NCBI RefSeq assembly: GCF_902826655.1
Contig: NZ_CADEFR010000020.1
Span: 1-64,000 of the forward strand
Direction: 5' to 3'
DNA from: an uncultured Methylibium sp.
Lineage (GTDB): Bacteria > Pseudomonadota > Gammaproteobacteria > Burkholderiales > Burkholderiaceae_C
DNA: 64,000 nucleotides
Notes under the pieces: generated by a model
Database searches by the model: none
Told to the model about the DNA's origin: nothing
What the model saw: only the letters and a program-made list of their open reading frames with translations
Program-made: the position numbers and the translations under genes
Shown here: positions 27,140-35,464 of the stretch, piece by piece
How the letters are laid out: every line of letters starts with the position of its first letter
How positions within the stretch are numbered: the first letter of the stretch is position 1

Positions 27140-27510
27140 TCTACGAAATATCTCAACGGTTCTTCTTCGAGGCGGCGCACACCCTCGACCGGAAGATCGA
27201 CACTGCTAGCAGCAAGCGCATTCACGGGCACACGTACCAGGCAGAGGTCACGGTCCAAGGTCCGAAAAATCCCGAGACAGGCATGGTTGTGGACCTTGGG
27301 GTGCTTCGTCGAGAAATCGAAGCGGTGCGCGAGGTACTCGATCACGCGTTCTTGGATGAGGTGCCGGCGCTGGGCGCGCCGACGCTGGAGAACCTCTGCG
27401 CGTTCATCGCGGAGCGGCTTCGAGGGACAGTCCTGCCCGTCGCAAGCGTGCGGGTTTGGCGCGAGGCCAGCGGCGACGCATGCCGACTGACGCTCGCTCA
27501 AGCCTCATGA
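27136..27510 (+). CDS. queD: 6-carboxytetrahydropterin synthase-like protein
   Basis: 124 residues of the PTPS fold. Zinc ligands are His15 in EAAH and His30/His32 in IHGH; the Asp69-His70 pair and the Pro-Glu-Asn region (PTLENLC) are present. The catalytic cysteine that precedes the HGH motif in E. coli QueD is a serine here (SSKRIHGH). A subgroup of betaproteobacterial homologues may share this change, so activity is likely but its chemistry deserves care. Start and stop overlap the neighbouring genes, so it belongs to the same coupled operon. Confidence 0.88.
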   Translation: MIYEISQRFFFEAAHTLDRKIDTASSKRIHGHTYQAEVTVQGPKNPETGMVVDLGVLRREIEAVREVLDHAFLDEVPALGAPTLENLCAFIAERLRGTVLPVASVRVWREASGDACRLTLAQAS

Positions 27511-28310
27511 AACCCAGGACAGCTGGCGAGCGCCTGTTCCTTCTGCTTCGAGATGGGGTCTTTGACTCGCTCGGAAACAAGCAGGCGAACTGGGCGAACT
27601 TTAGCGAACTGATCAGCCGCGCAGGAGGGGATGGCGACTTCGCGGACTACGTCCGCGGGGCGATGTCGGCGTTCGCGATGAGGCGCCTGCTCAGATTCTG
27701 GGCGAGTGAAATCGGGATGACGCCCGACGAGGCCAATCACGTGCGCAGGGTATCGAGGTTCATCAATGAAGACCTGTTCCCGAGCCTCGATGCGCAATTG
27801 ACCGCACAGGTGGCCAGAGGAGTCATCGCAGCGCATGCCGCGTCCTCGATCGAGATTCCCGTCGGCGTCAGGAAACTTGTCGTGCGCGATCAAAAGCGAC
27901 TGCACTGCTACCTGTGCCGACAGTCGTTGGACCCTGCCGCAGGCCGGGACTCCAAGGAATTCCTGACGCTTGAACACCTGTGGCCGACCTCGATCGGCGG
28001 TGACAGCGTTGAAGCGAACCTGCTTCCAGCGTGCCTCGTGTGTCAGAAGATCACCAAAGACACGATCTCATGGGAGTGGGTCAACGTTCACAACTACGTT
28101 CTTCCTCCGCAGCCTTCGGCGAAGGCACTTGATAAAGGCATTGGGCCAAGGGTGCGTTATGCGCGGCACTATCTTGAGGTTCTTCGACTCTGCGATGCCG
28201 AAGGACTGACATTGAAGGAGTCCTTCCTCAAGGTGGGGCCGATGAATTCGGAACTGCGGCATCGCACGACCCGCCTCCCGGTGACGTTCTTCGATCTCGA
28301 AACCGCATAG
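27507..28310 (+). CDS. HNH-type endonuclease-like protein
   Basis: 267 residues. Near residue 134 a zinc-type pair C-x2-C (HCYLCRQS) is followed by LEHLWPTSIGGDSVEANLLPAC with Leu-Glu-His157 and Asn171, then a second C-x2-C (CLVC, 176-179). This is the beta-beta-alpha metal core of HNH nucleases. The N-terminal 120 residues are helical and unassigned. Coupled by an ATGA overlap to queD, it is probably the cutting enzyme of the modification system, or a nicking step for base exchange (inference). Confidence 0.78.
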   Translation: MKPRTAGERLFLLLRDGVFDSLGNKQANWANFSELISRAGGDGDFADYVRGAMSAFAMRRLLRFWASEIGMTPDEANHVRRVSRFINEDLFPSLDAQLTAQVARGVIAAHAASSIEIPVGVRKLVVRDQKRLHCYLCRQSLDPAAGRDSKEFLTLEHLWPTSIGGDSVEANLLPACLVCQKITKDTISWEWVNVHNYVLPPQPSAKALDKGIGPRVRYARHYLEVLRLCDAEGLTLKESFLKVGPMNSELRHRTTRLPVTFFDLETA

Positions 28311-28317
28311 GAACCTC

Positions 28318-29472
28318 ATGGCTACCAAGAAAATCATCAAGCACGGCCCCGGCGCTGGCAGGACGTTCAAGGCGTTCCGATTCAATCAGAGGGACGGAAA
28401 GTCGCCTGACCTGGTGATGTTTCATGCCCCCGTCGGCAAGATCAAGGAGTTCGCGGACGTTGCCGAGCTCGCGTCGAGCAGTCGCGGTCCGCAGCGCGAG
28501 CAGAAGGAGGCTCGTGTACAGGCGATAGCGAAGTTTCTTGCCGCCGATGACAAGAACACGATTCCGACGGCCCTGGTGCTGGCATTCGCAGATGGCAATG
28601 CGTCATTCAAGGACTCGCCGTCCGGCGGCGCAGGAACGCTCACGGTCCTCGCTGACGGCACAGACGCGGCGACCATCGTTGATGGTCAGCATCGGCTTTT
28701 CGGAATCGCAACGTACGACGACTCCATCGAGGTCCCGGTGATCGCGTTGCTGAAGGCTGACAAGGTCGAGCGCTTCTTTCAGTTTCTCGTCATCAACAAC
28801 AAGGCGAGCAAAGTCCCAGCCACTCACACGAAGGCTCTGCTTGCCAACATGAAGGCCACAGCGCTCGCAGAGCGGCTGCGCGGCGCTAAGATGGCATTCG
28901 ATGTGGATGGCATCAAAGACGTTGACTTGGTCAACTCGGACCCGGATAGCCCCTTCTTCAAGACGATCGATTGGACGGCGACCCCGAAAGCCAATCGGAT
29001 GATTCAGGCCACCGCCATCGAATCGTCGCTCGACTATCTCGGTGGCCTGGGCTTGGCGGAGTTTGACGACAGGGATGTTCGCCGTAGTGTCTTCCTGGTC
29101 ATCTGGAAGACCATCAAGGCCGTTTGGAAGCCGCTTTGGAAGAAGGACTCGCGACTCGTCTCCAAGGTTGGGATCTTCTGCCTCACGCGCCTGATCGTCG
29201 ATCGCATCGCCAACTGGGCGGACAGCGACGAACTGGACATTCAGATCACGGATCTCGAACAGATCGAGAAGCAGACGCGAAGCATCATCGGCTACATCGA
29301 TCCACGCCTGTGGACGACGCCGTGGGCCGAGAAGTCGGCGGGCGGCTTCGATACTGCGCAGGGTCGCGAACGTGTTCTCGCGGCGATCACGCAGGTCTAT
29401 CGCAATGGCCGCCGCGACATCGCGTGGTACACCGACATAGACATCGTCGACAAGACGGCAGCGTCGAAGTAG
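28318..29472 (+). CDS. DGQHR-domain protein 3
   Basis: 384 residues with the canonical motif IVDGQHRLFGI (Asp122-Gly-Gln-His-Arg126), QFLVINNKASKVPATHTKALLANM after it, and a LARRGL-free C-terminal half rich in Trp. It is more distant from the two upstream DGQHR proteins than they are from each other, and is closer to the classical DGQHR/DndB pattern. It starts 7 nt after the HNH gene, so it closes the operon. Possible roles are sensing or repression, as for DndB in phosphorothioate systems, or base-exchange help. Confidence 0.78.
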   Translation: MATKKIIKHGPGAGRTFKAFRFNQRDGKSPDLVMFHAPVGKIKEFADVAELASSSRGPQREQKEARVQAIAKFLAADDKNTIPTALVLAFADGNASFKDSPSGGAGTLTVLADGTDAATIVDGQHRLFGIATYDDSIEVPVIALLKADKVERFFQFLVINNKASKVPATHTKALLANMKATALAERLRGAKMAFDVDGIKDVDLVNSDPDSPFFKTIDWTATPKANRMIQATAIESSLDYLGGLGLAEFDDRDVRRSVFLVIWKTIKAVWKPLWKKDSRLVSKVGIFCLTRLIVDRIANWADSDELDIQITDLEQIEKQTRSIIGYIDPRLWTTPWAEKSAGGFDTAQGRERVLAAITQVYRNGRRDIAWYTDIDIVDKTAASK

Positions 29473-29527
29473 CGATTACGCGTATTCTTGCCTGCAGACC
29501 AGGCGGTGCAATCGAGGGGGGACTTCC

Positions 29528-30481
29528 ATGTTTGACTTTGTCAAGAAACTCTGGAAGGCGTTGGTCGACATCGTCAGGGCGATTTTCGGATCCCTTTTCG
29601 GCGTCGACGTGTCGTACCACCCGAGGCGCGAGAAGAGTGGCGCCCGGATCGAAACCGATGAGATGATCGCCAGCATTCTGAAAGGGCTCGATCAGTTTTC
29701 CTTCGAATCGACCGATCCGGCAAAGACGGTCGATCCCAAGATGCTGATGGATCGCGCGAAGGATTCGATGGAGGAGGCGAAGAAGCAGACCGAATACCAG
29801 GACGGAAAGGCTGGCCGACTGCTGACGATCGTCGCCTTCTTGACAGCCGCGGTCGGGACTGTGTTCGGCAAGTTCGTGGACACCTATCCTTTGCACAGCC
29901 CCCCACCGGCCGGAGCCACGTCGCCTTGGGTGACGGCGAGCTATCTGCTCTTCGGGATCTATCTGCTTCTAGTCGCGAGCGGTGCCCTCGTGACATTCCA
30001 CGCGATGTCCACCCGCTTCGTCTGGCCCAAAGGCAGCAACCTTGCTGACGAGGACCACGTGCGGTCGTTGCTCTTTTATCAGCAGGTCGTTCGAACGAAG
30101 CCAGAGGCTTGGGGTAAGGCGTTCGCGGACGACAAGAGCGCATTGCTGCGCACCTACTACAAGAACTATGTCACCGAGGCGTACCTGATCTCGGCCAAAG
30201 TCGCCGACAAGCTTCGCTACCTCGACCCTGGCCAGAAGCTGCTGTTGTGGGGCATACGTGTGCTGCTGGCCCTGTTCCTCGTGGTCATGCTCACCTTCGC
30301 CTTGGTAACGCCGCCAACGAAAGCGGCGGAGAAGCGGGATGCGCCTGTAGCCACAACTCATTCCTCGTCGGGTCAAGCGGCGTCGGAACCGCAGGGCGCC
30401 GGCGCAGCGTCTGGCGCCAAGATGGATCAAGCGCCCGACTCTTCTCCGCAGAAGTCCGCCAAGCCCGCGTCGGGCGGGTAG
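29528..30481 (+). CDS. Three-TM membrane protein resembling Pycsar-type effectors
   Basis: 317 residues. Hydrophobic segments at about 98-115, 138-160 and 238-260 flank a soluble helical block with TYYKNYVTEAYLISAKVADKLRY. A K-rich EYQDGKAGRLLTIVAF turn precedes the first segment. This layout resembles Pycsar TM effectors and SLATT-like proteins, where a signal triggers membrane damage. No cyclase gene is next to it, so the role is uncertain. The C-terminus is a Ser/Ala/Pro/Gly-rich tail. It follows the modification operon by 55 nt on the same strand. Confidence 0.55.
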   Translation: MFDFVKKLWKALVDIVRAIFGSLFGVDVSYHPRREKSGARIETDEMIASILKGLDQFSFESTDPAKTVDPKMLMDRAKDSMEEAKKQTEYQDGKAGRLLTIVAFLTAAVGTVFGKFVDTYPLHSPPPAGATSPWVTASYLLFGIYLLLVASGALVTFHAMSTRFVWPKGSNLADEDHVRSLLFYQQVVRTKPEAWGKAFADDKSALLRTYYKNYVTEAYLISAKVADKLRYLDPGQKLLLWGIRVLLALFLVVMLTFALVTPPTKAAEKRDAPVATTHSSSGQAASEPQGAGAASGAKMDQAPDSSPQKSAKPASGG

Positions 30482-30544
30482 TGGCTCATCCTGTGAGCCA
30501 CCTAGGGTGTATTGTTCTATGAACGCCAACACCGAGGCTGGAGC

Positions 30545-31327
30545 ATGTCGCACCAACAGACAGTAGTCCTCGTCGACGCAGACAACACCCTCTGGGACAC
30601 CGATGCCGTGTTTCAGGAGGCGCAGCTACTGCTGCTGACGCGCGTTGAAGAAGAGGCCGGGGCCGCTTGCCGTGCGGTTGACCGACTCGCGTTCGTCAGG
30701 TCATACGATCAAGCGTTGGCCCAGAGACACCATCTCCACCTGCGCTATCCACCGCAGTTGCTGGTGAGGAGTGTGGAGGCTGGTTTGGCGGGGATCGAAC
30801 CGGAAGCCGCCTCGCGTGAGGCCATTTCTGGGCGAATTCCAGCGGCCAGTCCGCTGGACCAAGTCGGCGTTGACGCGATCGTCTCCGACTACGTACAGGC
30901 ACTGTCGCGTGCCCCACAGTTGCTGCCGACCGTGGCCGAAGGTGTCAGCGTGGCCACGCACGCTAGGTTGCGTCTCTACGTGATGACGGAAGGCCGCATC
31001 GAAAAGCAGAAGCGCATTCTTGAGCTGCATGGCCTGCTCGCTTCATTCGAGGGCGTCTGGGAACTGACCAAGGAGCGGAGTCAGTTTGACCGCGTCGTCA
31101 GCAGATTTGCTGGAAGTCGAGTCGTCGTGGTCGGGGACCAACCCGATCGTGACATCTTTCCGGCGAAGGCCGCTGGCTGTTCGACGGTCCTCATTCCTAG
31201 CCGCTTCAAGCCGTCATGGCAAACACAGAGGGACCAAGAGGAGGCTGACCACGTGGCAGTCAACTTCCTCGACGCGGCTAGATGGTGTGTCAAGGCTGAC
31301 GCAGAGAACGCACTGGGTGTCGGTTAG
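30545..31327 (+). CDS. HAD-superfamily hydrolase
   Basis: 260 residues. The nucleophile motif is VVLVDADNTLWDT, with the late VVVVGDQPDRDIFPAKAAGC matching HAD motif IV and a conserved Lys in the KERSQFDRVV region. HAD enzymes of this type are mainly phosphatases. GGAG precedes the ATG. It is the last plus-strand gene of the run, 63 nt behind the membrane protein; its link to the DNA modification genes is positional only. Confidence 0.8.
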   Translation: MSHQQTVVLVDADNTLWDTDAVFQEAQLLLLTRVEEEAGAACRAVDRLAFVRSYDQALAQRHHLHLRYPPQLLVRSVEAGLAGIEPEAASREAISGRIPAASPLDQVGVDAIVSDYVQALSRAPQLLPTVAEGVSVATHARLRLYVMTEGRIEKQKRILELHGLLASFEGVWELTKERSQFDRVVSRFAGSRVVVVGDQPDRDIFPAKAAGCSTVLIPSRFKPSWQTQRDQEEADHVAVNFLDAARWCVKADAENALGVG

Positions 31328-31529
31328 CTGTTGCGTGGATGACCGCAATGCCTTCGAGACCGTGAGTAGAACGGCCGTAGCCGACAGGCTCCAAGCGCCG
31401 CAATGATGACGCTCGCGGCGTCTTGGCGACGATCAGCGGCGGGCTCACACGTGCGAAGCGTGCATGACGGTCAGTGCAAGCGAGGTCGATCGGATTTCAG
31501 TGGTGCGAAGCGTGGTGCCCGGACCCATG

Positions 31530-34500
31530 TCACAGTCTGAACACCACACTCACCGGCCCGCTCCCCTGATGCGACTCGTACGTCGCTCGCCCGTGATAGA
31601 CAAATGGCGCCGCCTTCCCGCCCGCCAGCTTGCCATCCCGCACGAACAGGTGAATGGCGATGCCACGTGCTTCGTGGCCAATGATCTCCTGGCCTCGCTT
31701 GCTCTCTGGCGTCGTCGAGTTCTGGCTCTGCCAGTGAAAGTGATGCTCGTCGATCCAGTGGTCGAGGTACTTGTGCTCCTCGGCCTTGCCCTGCTTGTTT
31801 AGGGTCACCAGCAGCACATGCGCCTTCTTGTCGTTCAGCGTCACGTGCCCCACGTTCCAGCTGCCGGGGTTGAACTGCTCGCCGAAGAGCGCGGGAATCT
31901 CTTCGCGCTGGAAGGCCTGGCCGACCGCCAGGTCCAGCGGGTCGATCACGCCACGTAGTCGCGCCAGCGTGCGCATGTCGTCGGTGGCCGGCATGTCCTC
32001 GAAGGCCGGGTTGTTGGCTTTCAGCACGTACTGCCCGTCGCGGTTCTTGGTCACCACCCGCAGCAGGTACTGGTTGTCGCCGCCGGCCTCGTCCTGCCGC
32101 TCGATGGCTACCACATTGCCGGTGATGGAGCCGGCGCGCGCCGGGGTGATGAGTTCCAGCAGCAGGTGGTCGCCGTCGCGCACAGGACTCTTGCCGCCGT
32201 CCATGGAGTTGCCGGTGGCCCGAGCGATGAAGTGCCGGCTCGGATCCAGCGGGCCGTACGTCGTCGGCAGTGCGCGATGCTCTTCGGAATCGGTGCGCCC
32301 GGTCTTGAAGTGCCCACACGCGATCTTCAGGTTCGGGAAGTAGGGCAGTTCCACGGCGTCGTGTCGCTTGGCCGGGAAGGGCACCACATTGCCCGTGGTC
32401 GCGTCGGGTTCCAGGCGCACCTCGTAGGCGGCCAGCCGGTAGTCCACCAGTTCCTGCAGCATCGCGGTCAGAGTCGGCACGATGTCCGGTGGCACGCCCT
32501 GCGTCAGCGCGAAGATCGATCCGTCCAGCTTGAAGGGGGCAGATGTGCCCGCTGCTCGGTTGCCGCCGGTCCAGGCCTTGACCGGGTTGTCGCGCCAGTA
32601 GCGGCCCCATGCGGGATCGGTGGCCGCCACGGCGCGCACCTCGGATGACAGATCTGCCAGCAAGGGGCGGCGCCGCTCCAGCACGCCGCGAGACCGCTGC
32701 GCCAGCACGTCCAGCTGGGTGGCCTGCCGAAGGCCGTCCAGTTCGAGCAGCGCCTCCAGCAGCACCATCTTGAAACTCTTGGTCATCGCAGTGACCTCGA
32801 CCTCGCGCAGCAAGGCCTGGTATTGCTGAGCCGCTGTCGCTTCTTGATCGGTCAGGTCGCCCATCGTGCGCACCAACGCGAACCAGTGGCCGGCCTGTTG
32901 CCGCATGGCCTGGATACTGCTGCCCGAGCGATAGAACTCGCTCAGGGTCGGGCGCCGGCCCAGCACGTCGCGCAGCGCCTCGTAGTCCTTTTGCGGCCCG
33001 CCGCTGTCCAGCGACTTCAGGAACTCGATGATCGCGAGGTCGTAGTTGACGTAGCAGCCCGCCGGCAGATCCAGCGCGTGCTGCTCCGCCTTGCGCGCGA
33101 ACGCGGCCAGCGCCTGGTACGTGGCACCCACGCCGAACAGCGCCTGCGGCTTCTGTAGAAAGCTGTGGTGGTTGCCGATGAAGTCCAGGACCACCAGGTG
33201 CTGCTTGCCCTCGCTGCGGCGCAGGCCGCGGCCCAGTTGCTGCAGGAACAGGATCTTGGACTCGGTGGGCCGAAGCATCATCACCGTGTCGATGCTGGGC
33301 AGGTCAACGCCTTCGTTGAACAGGTCGACCGAGAAGACCACCTGCAGCGTACCGGCGTGCAGCTTCTCCAGCGCCTGCGCCCGGCCGAGCGGGGAGCCGG
33401 CGTACACCGCCGCAGCAACCACGCCGGCGCGGTTGAACTGATCCGCCATGTAGTCGGCGTGCCGCGTCGAGACGCAGAACGCCAGCGTGCGCTGCTGGGC
33501 CTTGCTGCGCCACTCGCGCAATGCATGGCGGGCACGTGCCAGCGTGGCGAGCTTGTTGGACAGCTGCTCGGGGTCGAATCGGCCGTTGCGCCAGGGCACC
33601 TCGCGATAGTCGACCGATTCGTCCTGGATGCCGTGGTAGTGAAAGGGTGCCAGCAGCCCAGCCCGGATGCCGGCGAACAGGTGGCAGCTGTAGACGAGGT
33701 TGTCGTCGCACAGCGAGAGGATGTCCGATTGGTCGGTGCGATCCGGCGTCGCCGTCAGCCCCAACAGGAACGAGGGGGCGAAGTGGGTCAGCAGCCGCCG
33801 ATAAGTGCCGGCGGCCGCATGGTGAAATTCATCGATGACGACATAGTCGAAGTGCTGCGGCGCGAACCGCTCCAGGTGCTCGGCCCTCGCCAGCGTCTGC
33901 ACCGAGGCGCAGAGCACGTCGACATCGGCATCGCGGGTGCGGCCGGTGTAGTAGCCCACACGCTTGCCCGGCAGGATGCGAACGAACGTCGCCGCAGCCT
34001 GCCCCAAGATCTCCTCCCGATGCGCGACGAACAGGATGCGCCGGGCACCCATGCGCACGGCGTCGAACGCCGCCAGCCAGGTCTTGCCCAGGCCCGTGGC
34101 CAGCACCACCAGGCCGCGCCGGTAACCGCCGTCACGGCTTGCGGCCAGCGCCGCCAGAGCTTCGAGCTGGACCGTCGTCGGTTCGGGCGGCGCCTCCTGC
34201 TCGTGGCTGCCGGGCGCGATCGATCGCGAAGGCGGTAGCCGCCGCTGCTCGTAGGCTTCGATCCAGGCGTCGGACAGCGGCACGCTGTTCGGATGGCCGA
34301 ACAATTCGTCGAACCGCTGCCGTGCTTCGAGAAAGCCCGAGTCGCCCGGATAGACCACGCGATAGTTCCACTCCAGCCCGTCCTGCAGTGCCTGCCGGCT
34401 GATGTTGCTGGAGCCGATGAATGCGGTGCCAGCCACCAGTACATGCTGCTCCAGCCTGGCGAAGATGTAGGCCTTGAGGTGGAAGCTGCCGTCCTGCGTG

Positions 34501-35360
34501 GTGTAGACGCGGACCTCGGCGCCCCGTTCCTGCAGGAGCAGCAGCAACCGCAGCGCCTCGGGGTCGGTGATGTCGAGGTAGTCGCTGGTGAGCACGCGAA
34601 TGCGCCGTGACGTTCCGGCGTCGACCATCGACTCCAGGTCGGGCAGCAGAAGCCGCAACCCCGGGGTCTTGATGAAGGCGACGGCCAGGTCCGCCTGTGT
34701 GGCCCACGTGAAGGCTTCCGACAGGTGAGGCAGGAAGTGGTCGGCGCCACCGGTCACGAGCCGCTGGCTCGGCACGGACTTACGGGTGGCCAGCGCATTG
34801 GTCCAGCGTTCGGCGCGATCGGGCCGCTGATCATCCGTCAGCCAGATCTCCAATTGGCGGACATCGGGCAAGCGGGCGAACCACTGGCGGAGCGAGGCCT
34901 CATCGGCATCGGTGAACCGTCGCCCGCCGTGGACGCGCTCGCCGGTGCCGTGCTTGAAGCTGACGTAGAGGGTGCCGCCTGGGCGCAGCGCGTTCCACAA
35001 CCGCGCAAGGGCATCGGGCATCGCCGCGAGTGGCACATGCAGCAGGCTGGCGCAGCACCAGATGCCGTCGTACTGCGCCATTTCGTCGATGTCCTCGACG
35101 CGACGCACCGCGACCTCGAAGCCGCAGTGCTCGCTGGCCAGCTTGGCAAGTTCCTCGGAGGCGTCGAAGGCCGTGACGCGGTATCCCATGCCCGCGAATG
35201 CCTTGGCGTCGCGCCCCGAGCCACAGCCGACGTCGAGGATGTGCGCCTGGGGCTGCAGCCCGGCCAGAAAGCCCCGATAGATCGGCGTCATGTCCACGCC
35301 GACCGTCGAGCTGAAGAAGTCCGCAGCGAACCGGTTGTAGTAGTGGTCGTTCTCGTCCAT
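31530..35360 (-). CDS. Methyltransferase-PLD-helicase-DUF3427 fusion protein
   Basis: 1276 residues. Residues 1-190 form a class I methyltransferase (ILDVGCGSGRDAKAFAG). Residues 200-370 form a phospholipase D-like nuclease with His294-x-Lys296 and the GSSNISR motif. From about 415 an SF2 helicase begins: Walker A ATGLGKT (421-427), DEFHHA, TATPDRTD and LGRGLRR. The C-terminus is of the DUF3427 type with a LexA/S24-like stretch, ATGNSMDGGK. Proteins with PLD, helicase and DUF3427 parts occur in defence islands; the added N-terminal methyltransferase is unusual. It is convergent with the HAD gene and might be an independent defence gene. Confidence 0.8.
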   Translation of the reverse strand: MDENDHYYNRFAADFFSSTVGVDMTPIYRGFLAGLQPQAHILDVGCGSGRDAKAFAGMGYRVTAFDASEELAKLASEHCGFEVAVRRVEDIDEMAQYDGIWCCASLLHVPLAAMPDALARLWNALRPGGTLYVSFKHGTGERVHGGRRFTDADEASLRQWFARLPDVRQLEIWLTDDQRPDRAERWTNALATRKSVPSQRLVTGGADHFLPHLSEAFTWATQADLAVAFIKTPGLRLLLPDLESMVDAGTSRRIRVLTSDYLDITDPEALRLLLLLQERGAEVRVYTTQDGSFHLKAYIFARLEQHVLVAGTAFIGSSNISRQALQDGLEWNYRVVYPGDSGFLEARQRFDELFGHPNSVPLSDAWIEAYEQRRLPPSRSIAPGSHEQEAPPEPTTVQLEALAALAASRDGGYRRGLVVLATGLGKTWLAAFDAVRMGARRILFVAHREEILGQAAATFVRILPGKRVGYYTGRTRDADVDVLCASVQTLARAEHLERFAPQHFDYVVIDEFHHAAAGTYRRLLTHFAPSFLLGLTATPDRTDQSDILSLCDDNLVYSCHLFAGIRAGLLAPFHYHGIQDESVDYREVPWRNGRFDPEQLSNKLATLARARHALREWRSKAQQRTLAFCVSTRHADYMADQFNRAGVVAAAVYAGSPLGRAQALEKLHAGTLQVVFSVDLFNEGVDLPSIDTVMMLRPTESKILFLQQLGRGLRRSEGKQHLVVLDFIGNHHSFLQKPQALFGVGATYQALAAFARKAEQHALDLPAGCYVNYDLAIIEFLKSLDSGGPQKDYEALRDVLGRRPTLSEFYRSGSSIQAMRQQAGHWFALVRTMGDLTDQEATAAQQYQALLREVEVTAMTKSFKMVLLEALLELDGLRQATQLDVLAQRSRGVLERRRPLLADLSSEVRAVAATDPAWGRYWRDNPVKAWTGGNRAAGTSAPFKLDGSIFALTQGVPPDIVPTLTAMLQELVDYRLAAYEVRLEPDATTGNVVPFPAKRHDAVELPYFPNLKIACGHFKTGRTDSEEHRALPTTYGPLDPSRHFIARATGNSMDGGKSPVRDGDHLLLELITPARAGSITGNVVAIERQDEAGGDNQYLLRVVTKNRDGQYVLKANNPAFEDMPATDDMRTLARLRGVIDPLDLAVGQAFQREEIPALFGEQFNPGSWNVGHVTLNDKKAHVLLVTLNKQGKAEEHKYLDHWIDEHHFHWQSQNSTTPESKRGQEIIGHEARGIAIHLFVRDGKLAGGKAAPFVYHGRATYESHQGSGPVSVVFRL

Positions 35361-35464
35361 CCCTGGCTGACGGTGCGATTGATCGGTCAGTTCGTGACCA
35401 GGTTACCAGGCCGGATTGGCAACGCAGGAGTTCGCCTCATACGTTCGGGTGGACAGGAACCGGG

